This document shows positions 1 through 6,154 of a stretch of 12,394 bases of DNA, one piece after another. Both the position numbers and the translations under genes were made by a program. Source of the stretch: Patescibacteria group bacterium. Lineage in GTDB: Bacteria; Patescibacteriota; JABMPQ01; JAHIRA01. Position 1 is the first letter of the stretch, and every line of letters begins with the position of its first letter. The DNA lies in assembly GCA_018818905.1 (NCBI GenBank), contig JAHIRA010000099.1:1-12394 (forward strand), in the 5' to 3' direction. The notes beneath the pieces are model-generated. The model was given only the letters and a program-made list of their open reading frames with translations, was not told the origin of the DNA and did no database searches.

Positions 1-815
1 AAGTTCCTACAGAGGATGAAAAAGGGGTTGAGGGAGTCTTTGCTGGGGTGCTAGAAGCGGTTAAGGAGCTGGGACCACAGAGTCTGCTGGGCGTTGGCGT
101 GGGGATTGCTGGTCAGATTGATGCTGATAAGGGTTTGTTGGTCTACTCGCCCAATATGCCAAAACTGACTCATGTCGATATCAAAGCTCAACTGAATAGC
201 ATAATGAAGAAGCTAGATCTTGAAGAAAATCTAGCTATCAAAGTTGACAATGATGCCAATGCTTTTGCTCTGGCCGAGCATCACATTGGGGCTGCCAAAG
301 ATTTCAAGGATGTTGTAGTTCTAACCTTGGGTACCGGAGTGGGAGGCGGTTTGATTGTTGACAAGCAACTTTACCACGGCCAAAGCTTTGCTTCAGAACT
401 TGGGCATATGGTAGTGGAGGTCAATGGCCGTCGCTGTTCATGCAATCTTTTGGGTCATCTTGAGGCTTATTCTTCGGGAACATCTATAGAAAAGATGTAC
501 AACGAAGAAACTGGCATAACCAAAGACGCTCTTGAGATTGAAAAAGAAGCCCAAGCCGATCCACAGAGTCAGGGTGCCAAAGTATATCAAAAAGCAGGAG
601 AGTATTTGGGTTTTGGTCTGGCTAGTCTAGTTAACATCCTCGATCCTGAGATAATTGTTCTGGGCGGAGGAATTGGTCGTTCTGATCTTATTTATCAAGT
701 AGCTAGCAAAATATGCCAGCAAAATATATTCTTTCAAGACAGAAAAGTAAACATAGTTAAGTCAGAGCTAAGCAATGATGCCGCTATTATTGGTGCGGCT
801 ATGCTGGTTATTTAG
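1..815 (+). CDS. ROK-family sugar kinase (glucokinase-like), 5' end outside the window
   Basis: The frame is open from base 3 to the TAG at 813-815, so the GTG at 48 is not the real start; the N-terminal ATP-binding segment (DIGGTK type) lies upstream. ROK hallmarks follow. Numbering from the codon at 48, there is an NDANA catalytic segment (Asp69), the phosphate-binding GTGVGGG (95-101), an ELGH segment (117-120), and a C-S-C-x4-H cluster (C130, C132, H137) followed by the conserved Glu139. GGGIG near 206-210 fits the C-terminal lobe. ROK kinases phosphorylate glucose or related (amino)sugars with ATP in the cytoplasm; the substrate cannot be read from this part. The usual zinc motif is C-x-C-G-x2-G-C, so the third Cys is replaced by His here, which could still bind zinc. 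No DNA-binding domain is visible, but an N-terminal HTH of a ROK repressor cannot be excluded because that end is missing. The gene converges on the next unit. Confidence 0.9.
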   Translation, partial: VPTEDEKGVEGVFAGVLEAVKELGPQSLLGVGVGIAGQIDADKGLLVYSPNMPKLTHVDIKAQLNSIMKKLDLEENLAIKVDNDANAFALAEHHIGAAKDFKDVVVLTLGTGVGGGLIVDKQLYHGQSFASELGHMVVEVNGRRCSCNLLGHLEAYSSGTSIEKMYNEETGITKDALEIEKEAQADPQSQGAKVYQKAGEYLGFGLASLVNILDPEIIVLGGGIGRSDLIYQVASKICQQNIFFQDRKVNIVKSELSNDAAIIGAAMLVI

Positions 816-881
816 TTCTCCTTATGCTCACTGGTAAGCATTTTCTTCTTCTCTGATATTCTATAGTAATGTAAGTTCGAA

Positions 882-916
882 ATCAAAAAAGACGTATCGA
901 CTACGTCTTTTTTGAT
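882..916. terminator. Bidirectional intrinsic terminator
   Basis: A perfect 15-bp inverted repeat (882-896 with 902-916) has a 5-nt loop. The stem carries A6 on one side and T6 on the other, so the transcript from either strand ends its hairpin in a U run. It lies between the convergent ROK kinase and 74-residue genes and begins 1 nt past the latter's stop codon, so it can serve both units. Confidence 0.85.
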
Positions 917-917
917 G

Positions 918-1142
918 TTAACCCTGACTCAAAAACCCATTCAAACCTGTTTTCCTCGATCCCTTGTTATTGCTTTCTATTGATGATTTTATCTCTTTGA
1001 CCTCTTCCTCGAGACTGGTAACCTCCTTATCTCTTTCTTTTAGTACCCTCTCTAGGGCTTTTTTGAATTCAGGTGCCAAAATTGGGTGCTCCTCAATAGC
1101 TTGTTTGGCAAACTCAAGATCGTTTTTGTGCTTGTTTTCCAT
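918..1142 (-). CDS. Small charged helical protein, 74 aa, function unknown
   Basis: I do not recognise this family. The protein is lysine- and glutamate-rich, with no signal peptide or membrane segment, and residues about 24-58 look like an amphipathic helix or short coiled coil; the tail is basic and glycine/serine-rich. Its ATG lies 14 nt beyond the stop of the upstream 653-residue gene, so the two are probably co-transcribed. Residues about 7-30 (ND.EFAK.......ILAPEFKKAL) resemble residues 70-94 of the larger protein (ND.RFAKEIE....ILGEEYIKAI), suggesting a common module; this is a hand comparison only. No good Shine-Dalgarno precedes the ATG. The bidirectional terminator follows directly after its TAA. 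Confidence 0.7.
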   Translation of the reverse strand: MENKHKNDLEFAKQAIEEHPILAPEFKKALERVLKERDKEVTSLEEEVKEIKSSIESNNKGSRKTGLNGFLSQG

Positions 1143-1156
1143 ATAGCAACTCTAAC

Positions 1157-3118
1157 CTATAAATCAAAGAGAGATCCCAGCTCCTCTTTGCTAAGTTTTT
1201 TCTGAATCTCCTGAGCAAATTTTAACATATATCGGGGTAATTTTGGGGCTGCCTTGATTTCTTTTATAATTTGACGACTGTCATCGTCTGAGACGCCAAT
1301 TTTAAACAAGCCACTCAATTCTTCTTTGCTTAGACTTCCGATTAACCGTTCAGCTTTTGCTTCTTCTTCATCATCAAGCTTGGCAATGGCTTCAGCTCTT
1401 GTTTCGGTAGCAAAGTCTGACAGTTTATCTACCCCAAGATAGGCAGCAAGTTCACTTTTACTAAATCTATCTTCCAAATCTTTGACGAATTGCAAATCAT
1501 AGTCACTGTTTTTACCAAGTTTTTCTTTGAGATTAGCCTCGACCGGTGCTCGTTCTGTAGTGGTCAGGCCTGACAACGACAGTAAAGCCCGGAGCTCTTC
1601 TGGTCCTAAAGCTTCTTTAATTTTAATCGCCTGCTTCTGTTCTCTACGAGTCATTTTTTCTGACACTAGCTTCGCTTTCTCTTCTTGCTCTTCCTTTTCT
1701 CCCTCAACATCAGTTCCAAAGTAAAGACCGAGTTCATACTTATCAAGCCTATTTTGTAACTCTTCGGCCAATTCCAAGTCGTATTCAGGCAGTTTCTCTT
1801 TAATTCCTTCCATTATGGGATCACGCTGTTCGTCTGTTAATCTTGATAAGCTAAACAATGCTCTAATTTCATCCTTACTTAAAGCCTCCTTAAGCTTGTT
1901 AGCCTGTCTTCCTTCTCCACGAGTCAATTTTTTTGCCACCAGTTCATACTCTTCTTCGTCAACTCCCTCTGGAATATAATCTTTGGTTAGAGGAGGAGTT
2001 TCCGGAACTTCCGGTTGCTCTTTCTCTTCAGTCTGTTCTGCCGGTTCTTCAGGCACTTCACTTTTCTTTTCTACGTTCCTCAACGACTCTTCAGCCGTGT
2101 TCATAATTTCTTGCCACTTATCTTTGTCGGCGCTAGTGCCAAATTTTTTTTCAAGTGTGACTCTCAACTTATCTAAGTCACGCAAACCCTCTGAAATAAG
2201 CGCTGATCTAGATTTGTCATCTTTTGCAAGTTCTTTGATAGAGGCAATGTCGGCATTAAGTTTATCACTGACTTCAGTTTGAAGCTCAGGCGTGGCTTTA
2301 TCAATTTGGCCTATTATTTCAAGAACATTATCTTTGATATTCAAGCTCTCTGCTGTTTCCTGCGCTTCTTTGGTGGCTTCACTTTCATTGCCAAGATCTC
2401 TCAAAGACCCTTCGGCCGAATTCATAATTTCTTGCCATTGATCTTTATCGGTGGTCGTCCCAACTCTTTTTTCAAGTGCGTCTCTCAAGTCATCAAGGTC
2501 ATGTAATCCTCCTGTAATAAGAGCCGATTTATCTTTTCCAGCCTCCGAAAGACCTTCGATGGAGGCAATGTCGGTATTGAGTTGGGTACTGACTTCAGTT
2601 TGAAGTTCAGTAGTGGGTTTACTTTGGCTCAGTATTTCAAGAACATTATCCTTAATACTGAAACTTTTTTCTTTTTCTTCAGAAGCTTCGGTTTCTGCTG
2701 AAGCTTCGCTAGGTTCAGGTGTTGGTTCTGGGGTTGTCTCTGCTGATTGTTTTAGTTCCTTTAATTTTTCTCTTAATAGGCGCTCTTCTTCCTTTAGACG
2801 ATTTTCAAATTCTTGTCGCGTCAGCTCTTTCTCTTGTATGGCTTTTATGTACTCTTCTCCGAGAATATTCCCGTGTTGAGCTTCTATCTCTTTAGCAAAT
2901 CGTTCGTCGTTCTCCCTGCCAATTTTATTCACAGCAGTTTCTTGCATAGCTCGGTTAATCTGCTTTTGTAGCATATCTTCCTGACTAGGTGCTTTTTTCT
3001 CAGGCTTCTGCTCCGCCACCTCACCTTGCTCGACAGCTCCTTCTAGTTGATTCTCTGAAGTTGCTTCATTTCCTTGAGAATCTAACTCTGATTCACTGAA
3101 ATCTTCCTCTGTTGTCAT
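1157..3118 (-). CDS. Large acidic repeat protein, 653 aa, function unknown
   Basis: I do not recognise this protein. It has no signal peptide or hydrophobic segment and should be a soluble, highly acidic cytoplasmic protein. Regions in order: a Glu/Gln-rich disordered start (1-45); a long charged helix or coiled coil (about 46-124); a Pro/Glu/Ser linker (125-150); two A repeats of about 96 residues (152-247, 258-354), each with IKDNVLEI, ELQTEVS and WQEIMN; a second Pro/Glu linker (355-386); and three B repeats of 80-90 residues (388-467, 481-562, 574-653), each ending near K-x-E-L. The last B repeat reaches the C terminus. The ATG (complement of 3116-3118) lies in an AT-rich leader without a Shine-Dalgarno. 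It heads a two-gene unit with the 74-residue gene and diverges from recJ. The architecture suggests a scaffold or binding protein, but nothing in the sequence fixes a partner or activity. Confidence 0.85.
   Translation of the reverse strand: MTTEEDFSESELDSQGNEATSENQLEGAVEQGEVAEQKPEKKAPSQEDMLQKQINRAMQETAVNKIGRENDERFAKEIEAQHGNILGEEYIKAIQEKELTRQEFENRLKEEERLLREKLKELKQSAETTPEPTPEPSEASAETEASEEKEKSFSIKDNVLEILSQSKPTTELQTEVSTQLNTDIASIEGLSEAGKDKSALITGGLHDLDDLRDALEKRVGTTTDKDQWQEIMNSAEGSLRDLGNESEATKEAQETAESLNIKDNVLEIIGQIDKATPELQTEVSDKLNADIASIKELAKDDKSRSALISEGLRDLDKLRVTLEKKFGTSADKDKWQEIMNTAEESLRNVEKKSEVPEEPAEQTEEKEQPEVPETPPLTKDYIPEGVDEEEYELVAKKLTRGEGRQANKLKEALSKDEIRALFSLSRLTDEQRDPIMEGIKEKLPEYDLELAEELQNRLDKYELGLYFGTDVEGEKEEQEEKAKLVSEKMTRREQKQAIKIKEALGPEELRALLSLSGLTTTERAPVEANLKEKLGKNSDYDLQFVKDLEDRFSKSELAAYLGVDKLSDFATETRAEAIAKLDDEEEAKAERLIGSLSKEELSGLFKIGVSDDDSRQIIKEIKAAPKLPRYMLKFAQEIQKKLSKEELGSLFDL
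1160..1957 (-). repeat. Three B-type protein repeats inside the 653-aa gene
   Basis: The copies lie at about 1718-1957, 1433-1678 and 1160-1399. They share L-S-x-E-E-[IL]-x2-L-[FL], then about 30 residues later Y-x-L-x-[FL]-[AV]-x-[ED]-[IL]-[QE], and close with [DS]-K-x-E-L. B1 and B2 are clearly related (LTRxExxQAxKxKEAL against MTRREQKQAxKIKEAL types of segment); B3 is diverged. All look helical. Confidence 0.75.
2057..2665 (-). repeat. Two A-type protein repeats inside the 653-aa gene
   Basis: Copy 1 covers 2378-2665 and copy 2 covers 2057-2347. By hand alignment about 60 of 96 residues are identical, and the periodicity is 106-107 residues. The copies share IKDNVLEI, ELQTEVS, DIASI, SALI, DLD.LR and a W-Q-E-I-M-N segment. 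The similarity indicates an internal duplication that is more recent than the one behind the B repeats. Confidence 0.85.
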
Positions 3119-3131
3119 ATAATTTTATTTA

Positions 3132-3160
3132 TTTACTTAAGTCTACTTCTCTAGTAGAAT
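3132..3160 (+). promoter_or_regulatory. Predicted recJ-rnhA promoter
   Basis: TTTACT (3132-3137, 4 of 6 to the -35 consensus) is followed after exactly 17 bp by TAGAAT (3155-3160, 5 of 6). Transcription would start near 3167, leaving a leader of about 25 nt before the ATG at 3192. Confidence 0.5.
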
Positions 3161-3187
3161 AATAGCAGAAAACTAGATATTATTGAA
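3159..3187 (-). promoter_or_regulatory. Possible promoter for the minus-strand repeat-protein unit
   Basis: On the minus strand TATTAT (complement of 3159-3164) matches 5 of 6 of the -10 consensus, and TTCAAT (complement of 3182-3187) is a poor -35 at 17 bp. The -10 overlaps that of the divergent recJ promoter by two bases. The match is weak; what supports it is mainly position, about 40 nt before the ATG. Confidence 0.3.
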
Positions 3188-3191
3188 ATAC

Positions 3192-4940
3192 ATGACTGAA
3201 GCGATTTGGGAAGTTCGTCGCAAGTGTTCAAAAAAACACATCAACGCCTTTTCTGAATACGACGCAATTTTGGTTCAATTACTCTATAATCGAGGTCTCA
3301 AGACACAAGCAGACGTCGATGAGTTTTTTAATCCAGATTTTGATCAAGATCTTCACGACCCTTATCTTTTCACAGATATGGAGCGGGCCGTCCAAAGAAT
3401 CCTTGAAGCCGTCAAAAATAAAGAAAAAGTTGCTATTTACGGTGACTATGATGCTGACGGTGTGACTGCTTCTAGTATTCTCACAGAGCTTTTTAGAGCT
3501 CTGGGTCTTTCCGGCCAGATCTATATTCCAGACCGTAAGAATGAGGGCTATGGTCTCAACAAGAAATCGATTGAGTGGCTGTATCACAAAAAGATTGATC
3601 TTATTGTCACTTGCGATTGCGGGGTCAGTAGCCGAAAGGAAATTGACTACGCCAAAGATGAATATGATATCGATGTAGTTGTTTTAGACCATCATCATCT
3701 ACCCGAGAATTTCTCCAAAGACTACATAGTCGTTGACGCCAAGAGAAAAGGTGACAAATACCCATTCAAAGAGCTATGTGCTGCTGGGGTAACTTTCAAA
3801 CTGGCCGAAGCTTTTTACCGTCACGAAAGAAAATACCTCAAGGCAAAAAACAAAGAAGCTTTTTTAAAGTGGCTTCTTGATCTTGTGGCTATTGGGACTG
3901 TTGCAGATTGTGTTCCACTTTTTCATGAGAACAGAACCCTGGTTCAGTACGGGCTGACGGTTCTTTCCAAAACCAAACGAATCGGTATTCAAGAAATTTT
4001 CAAAAAAGCTGGAATTTCTAACGAAGCCATCACTAGTTATCATCTCGGATATTTGGTTGGCCCTCGAATCAACGCCGCCGGCAGGATAGATCACGCCAAT
4101 GTTGGTTATCAACTACTGACCAGCAAAAACAGAACCGAAGCCGCAGCATATGCAGAAAAACTAGAGAAAACCAACACTCGAAGACAAAACTTAACAGAAA
4201 AAGTTCTAGAAGAAGCTCTTTGTGAGATCAAAAAAAGAAAGAAGCTTGAGAAAATAATTGTGATTGGCAAGCATTGGCCACAAGGCGTTCTGGGTATTGT
4301 GGCCGGAAAGCTCACCGAGAAATACTCGAGACCGGTCATTGTTTTTACGATTCCAACTTCAGAGGACAGAAAAAAGGGTCAAGTCGGTTGTGTTGGTTCT
4401 GGTCGAGGCCCGGTTAGTTTTAATCTGGTCAAAGCTATTGCGGCTTGTAAAAAAGACCTTGAAGAATATGGCGGACATCAGCAAGCAGCAGGCCTCACCG
4501 TAACTTACAAGAAATACAACAAATTCAAAGAAAGCATAGAGAAGTTTGCGGCAACGAAGCTCAAAGAAAAAGATTTAGTGCCCAAGATCTCTATTGATGC
4601 CAAAATATCTCTTGGGGATGTCAATTGGGACTTTGAAAAAAGTATGTCCAAAATGAATCCTTTTGGTGAAGGCAACCCCGAACCTAGATTTCTAACTGAG
4701 AAGCTCGCCATAGTCACTATTATGGCCGTTGGCAAGAAGTCCAATCATCTCAAAATGGTTCTAGAAGATCAGAAGGGGAATCAGAAAAATGCTATTGCCT
4801 TCAGTTTTGGAGATAAGATCAAGGACTTCAGAATCGGCGACTTGATAGACGTGGTTTTCTCTTTTTCAATCAACGAGTGGAATGGCAACAGAAATCTAGA
4901 ACTTCGAGTTGTTGACATGAAGAAATCAAAACAATCATGA
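3192..4940 (+). CDS. recJ: Single-stranded-DNA-specific exonuclease RecJ
   Basis: RecJ degrades single-stranded DNA 5' to 3' in recombination, mismatch and base-excision repair. The DHH phosphoesterase motifs are complete. Counted from the upstream TTG at 3183, they are DYDADG (88-93), DCG (145-147), DHHH (169-172), GTVAD (238-242) and GPRINAAGR (293-301); the DHHA1 part follows with GVLGIVAGK (368-376), GSGRGP (405-410) and GGHQQAAG (430-437). Residues from about 480 fit the OB-fold, including NPFGEGNPEPRF. At about 582 residues the length is normal (E. coli 577). The frame also contains a TTG at 3183, three codons upstream; I prefer the ATG at 3192 because it is the better codon and nothing conserved is lost. 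Neither has a clear Shine-Dalgarno. The last 4 nt overlap rnhA, which points to translational coupling. Confidence 0.95.
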   Translation: MTEAIWEVRRKCSKKHINAFSEYDAILVQLLYNRGLKTQADVDEFFNPDFDQDLHDPYLFTDMERAVQRILEAVKNKEKVAIYGDYDADGVTASSILTELFRALGLSGQIYIPDRKNEGYGLNKKSIEWLYHKKIDLIVTCDCGVSSRKEIDYAKDEYDIDVVVLDHHHLPENFSKDYIVVDAKRKGDKYPFKELCAAGVTFKLAEAFYRHERKYLKAKNKEAFLKWLLDLVAIGTVADCVPLFHENRTLVQYGLTVLSKTKRIGIQEIFKKAGISNEAITSYHLGYLVGPRINAAGRIDHANVGYQLLTSKNRTEAAAYAEKLEKTNTRRQNLTEKVLEEALCEIKKRKKLEKIIVIGKHWPQGVLGIVAGKLTEKYSRPVIVFTIPTSEDRKKGQVGCVGSGRGPVSFNLVKAIAACKKDLEEYGGHQQAAGLTVTYKKYNKFKESIEKFAATKLKEKDLVPKISIDAKISLGDVNWDFEKSMSKMNPFGEGNPEPRFLTEKLAIVTIMAVGKKSNHLKMVLEDQKGNQKNAIAFSFGDKIKDFRIGDLIDVVFSFSINEWNGNRNLELRVVDMKKSKQS

Positions 4941-5353
4941 CGCAAGCAAAATTCTCATTGTTTACCGACGGGGGAGCCAGGGGCAACCCCGGTCCGTCTG
5001 GGGCTGGTGCAGTTATCAAGAATAAAAGCAATCAAACAGTTTTTAAAATTTCTGAATATCTCGGAGACTTAACCAACAATCAAGCCGAGTACCAAGCCTT
5101 GATTTTAGGGCTTAATAAAGCCAAAAAAGAGGGTATCACTAGTTTGGATTGTTTTCTCGATAGCGAACTCATTGTCAAGCAACTCAATGGTGACTATCGA
5201 GTCAAGGACGCCAAACTGAAAGAAGTTTTTGCTCTAGTTGCGGAACTCCTCAAAAACTTTGACAACATCTCTTTTAAACATATCAGAAGAGAAAAAAACA
5301 AAGAGGCTGATATGCTCGTCAACAAGGCTCTAGACAAAGCACTCAAATCGTAG
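4937..5353 (+). CDS. rnhA: Ribonuclease HI, compact type
   Basis: RNase HI cleaves the RNA strand of RNA-DNA hybrids (R-loops, primers) using two metal ions. The DEDD catalytic set is complete: Asp11 in FTDGGARGNPGPSGAG, Glu51 in NNQAEYQAL, Asp75 in FLDSELIVKQLNG and Asp125 in REKNKEADMLVNKA. At 138 residues it is shorter than E. coli RNase HI (155). The distance from the third to the fourth acidic residue is 50 against 64, consistent with loss of the basic protrusion (handle) that aids hybrid binding. This is the compact class found in many bacteria and archaea. The start ATG overlaps the recJ stop as ATGA, so it is expected to be coupled to recJ. Both enzymes act on replication and repair intermediates. 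Confidence 0.93.
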   Translation: MTQAKFSLFTDGGARGNPGPSGAGAVIKNKSNQTVFKISEYLGDLTNNQAEYQALILGLNKAKKEGITSLDCFLDSELIVKQLNGDYRVKDAKLKEVFALVAELLKNFDNISFKHIRREKNKEADMLVNKALDKALKS

Positions 5354-5355
5354 AA

Positions 5356-5396
5356 AGCGTCTCTTGTTATATTTGATCTAAGCCACAAGAGGTGTT
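5356..5396 (+). other. Hairpin-forming inverted repeat between rnhA and holB
   Basis: CTCTTGT (5361-5367) pairs with ACAAGAG (5385-5391). In RNA the stem extends with G-U pairs to 12 bp (5356-5367 with 5385-5396) around a 17-nt loop. No T run follows (the next bases are AAAATAAAG), so it is not a standard terminator. It spans the -35 and spacer of the predicted holB promoter. Confidence 0.45.
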
Positions 5397-5401
5397 AAAA
5401 T
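5373..5401 (+). promoter_or_regulatory. Predicted promoter before the holB-like gene
   Basis: TTGATC (5373-5378, 4 of 6) is followed after 17 bp by TAAAAT (5396-5401, 5 of 6), with an extended -10 TG at 5393-5394. Transcription would start at about 5407-5409. That almost coincides with a Shine-Dalgarno-like TAAGG (5406-5410) located 6 nt before the ATG at 5417, so a transcript from here would be nearly leaderless; the two signals may not work together. Confidence 0.45.
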
Positions 5402-5416
5402 AAAGTAAGGTCACGT

Positions 5417-6154
5417 ATGGAAAGCCAAAAAAGAATTCAGGCAACGCTAGAAAAAGCCTTGGCCCAAGACAATCTTTTCCAGTCCTACATTTTTTCTGGT
5501 CCCAGAAATTCAGGCCGGCTTGAAATGGCTCTCAATCTAATAAAAAAAGCTATTTGTCATGAAAGCGAGTTGACTAGGTTTTCGGGAAAGAAAATTAGTA
5601 TTGCCGAAGTCAGGGATCTGAAGCGCAAGTTTAGTCTCCAGAAAAGAAACTACAACTTTTGTCTTATCGATGACTATGGCGCTCTAACCCCCGAAGCTGG
5701 TCAAGCTCTCCTAAAAATTCTAGAGGAACCTACCGCCAAAACTCATTTCATTATTCTGACCGAGGATCATACTAGAATTCTTAGAACGATTATTTCGCGT
5801 TGTCAGGTCTTCAGTTTCAATCGTTCTCAGCAAGTAGACGATCCTTCCTTAAAAAATGATACAGAGTTTTTGATCGAGGTTCTGGGGCAGGACCTCAAAG
5901 ATCGCTTTGATCTGGCCAAGAAACTTTCATCTTCAAAGACACTCGAGACATCAATTTCAAACTGGATTTCGCTTTCAAGGACGGCCCTTCTAGAAGCAGT
6001 TCACTCTCCGCAAGGGCAATCCCAATCTCTCGGCAAACAGTATTCCTTGAAAGAAATTTCATCTATAGTCAAAAGCCTTGAAGCTTCTTTTTCCCTTCTA
6101 CAGAAAAATGTTAACTCAAGACTGATTCTTGAAAATATATTTTTGAGTCTATGA
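5417..6154 (+). CDS. holB: DNA polymerase III clamp-loader subunit delta-prime-like (HolB)
   Basis: This is a AAA+ clamp-loader subunit that helps load the sliding clamp during replication. The match rests on QSYIFSGPRNSGR (22-34) at the P-loop position, a Walker-B-like CLIDDYGALTPEAGQALLK (82-100), the ILEEPTAKTHFIILT segment typical of delta-prime and gamma/tau, and the SRC motif (127-129) that supplies the arginine finger. The P-loop is degenerate: the Lys of GK[ST] is Arg34 and Leu replaces Ser/Thr. ATP binding is therefore unlikely, as in other delta-prime subunits. The four-cysteine zinc module usually present between the P-loop and Walker B is missing, and the protein has 245 residues against about 330 in E. 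coli. A TAAGG precedes the ATG by 6 nt. It overlaps the next gene by 4 nt. A truncated DnaX-like paralogue is the alternative, less likely because of the dead P-loop. Confidence 0.82.
   Translation: MESQKRIQATLEKALAQDNLFQSYIFSGPRNSGRLEMALNLIKKAICHESELTRFSGKKISIAEVRDLKRKFSLQKRNYNFCLIDDYGALTPEAGQALLKILEEPTAKTHFIILTEDHTRILRTIISRCQVFSFNRSQQVDDPSLKNDTEFLIEVLGQDLKDRFDLAKKLSSSKTLETSISNWISLSRTALLEAVHSPQGQSQSLGKQYSLKEISSIVKSLEASFSLLQKNVNSRLILENIFLSL

Noticed and set aside
48..50. GTG at 48 as the start of the sugar kinase
   Set aside because: The frame is open upstream to base 3 and the essential N-terminal ATP-binding motif would be missing; the gene begins before the window.
1983..2282. Plus-strand reading frame of about 99 codons opposite the large repeat protein, with others at 1527-1724, 2279-2506 and 2613-2879
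   Set aside because: They are Ser/Phe/Leu-rich mirror images of the Glu/Lys-rich minus-strand gene, lack any motif, and lie antisense to a protein whose repeats are conserved at the amino-acid level.
2057..2665. Direct DNA repeats that might suggest a CRISPR or mobile-element remnant
   Set aside because: The repeats are about 290 bp, diverged, in frame, and continuous with a coding sequence; they are protein-domain duplications.
5356..5396. Hairpin after rnhA as an intrinsic terminator
   Set aside because: The loop is 17 nt, several pairs are G-U, and the following bases are A-rich with no T run on the plus strand.
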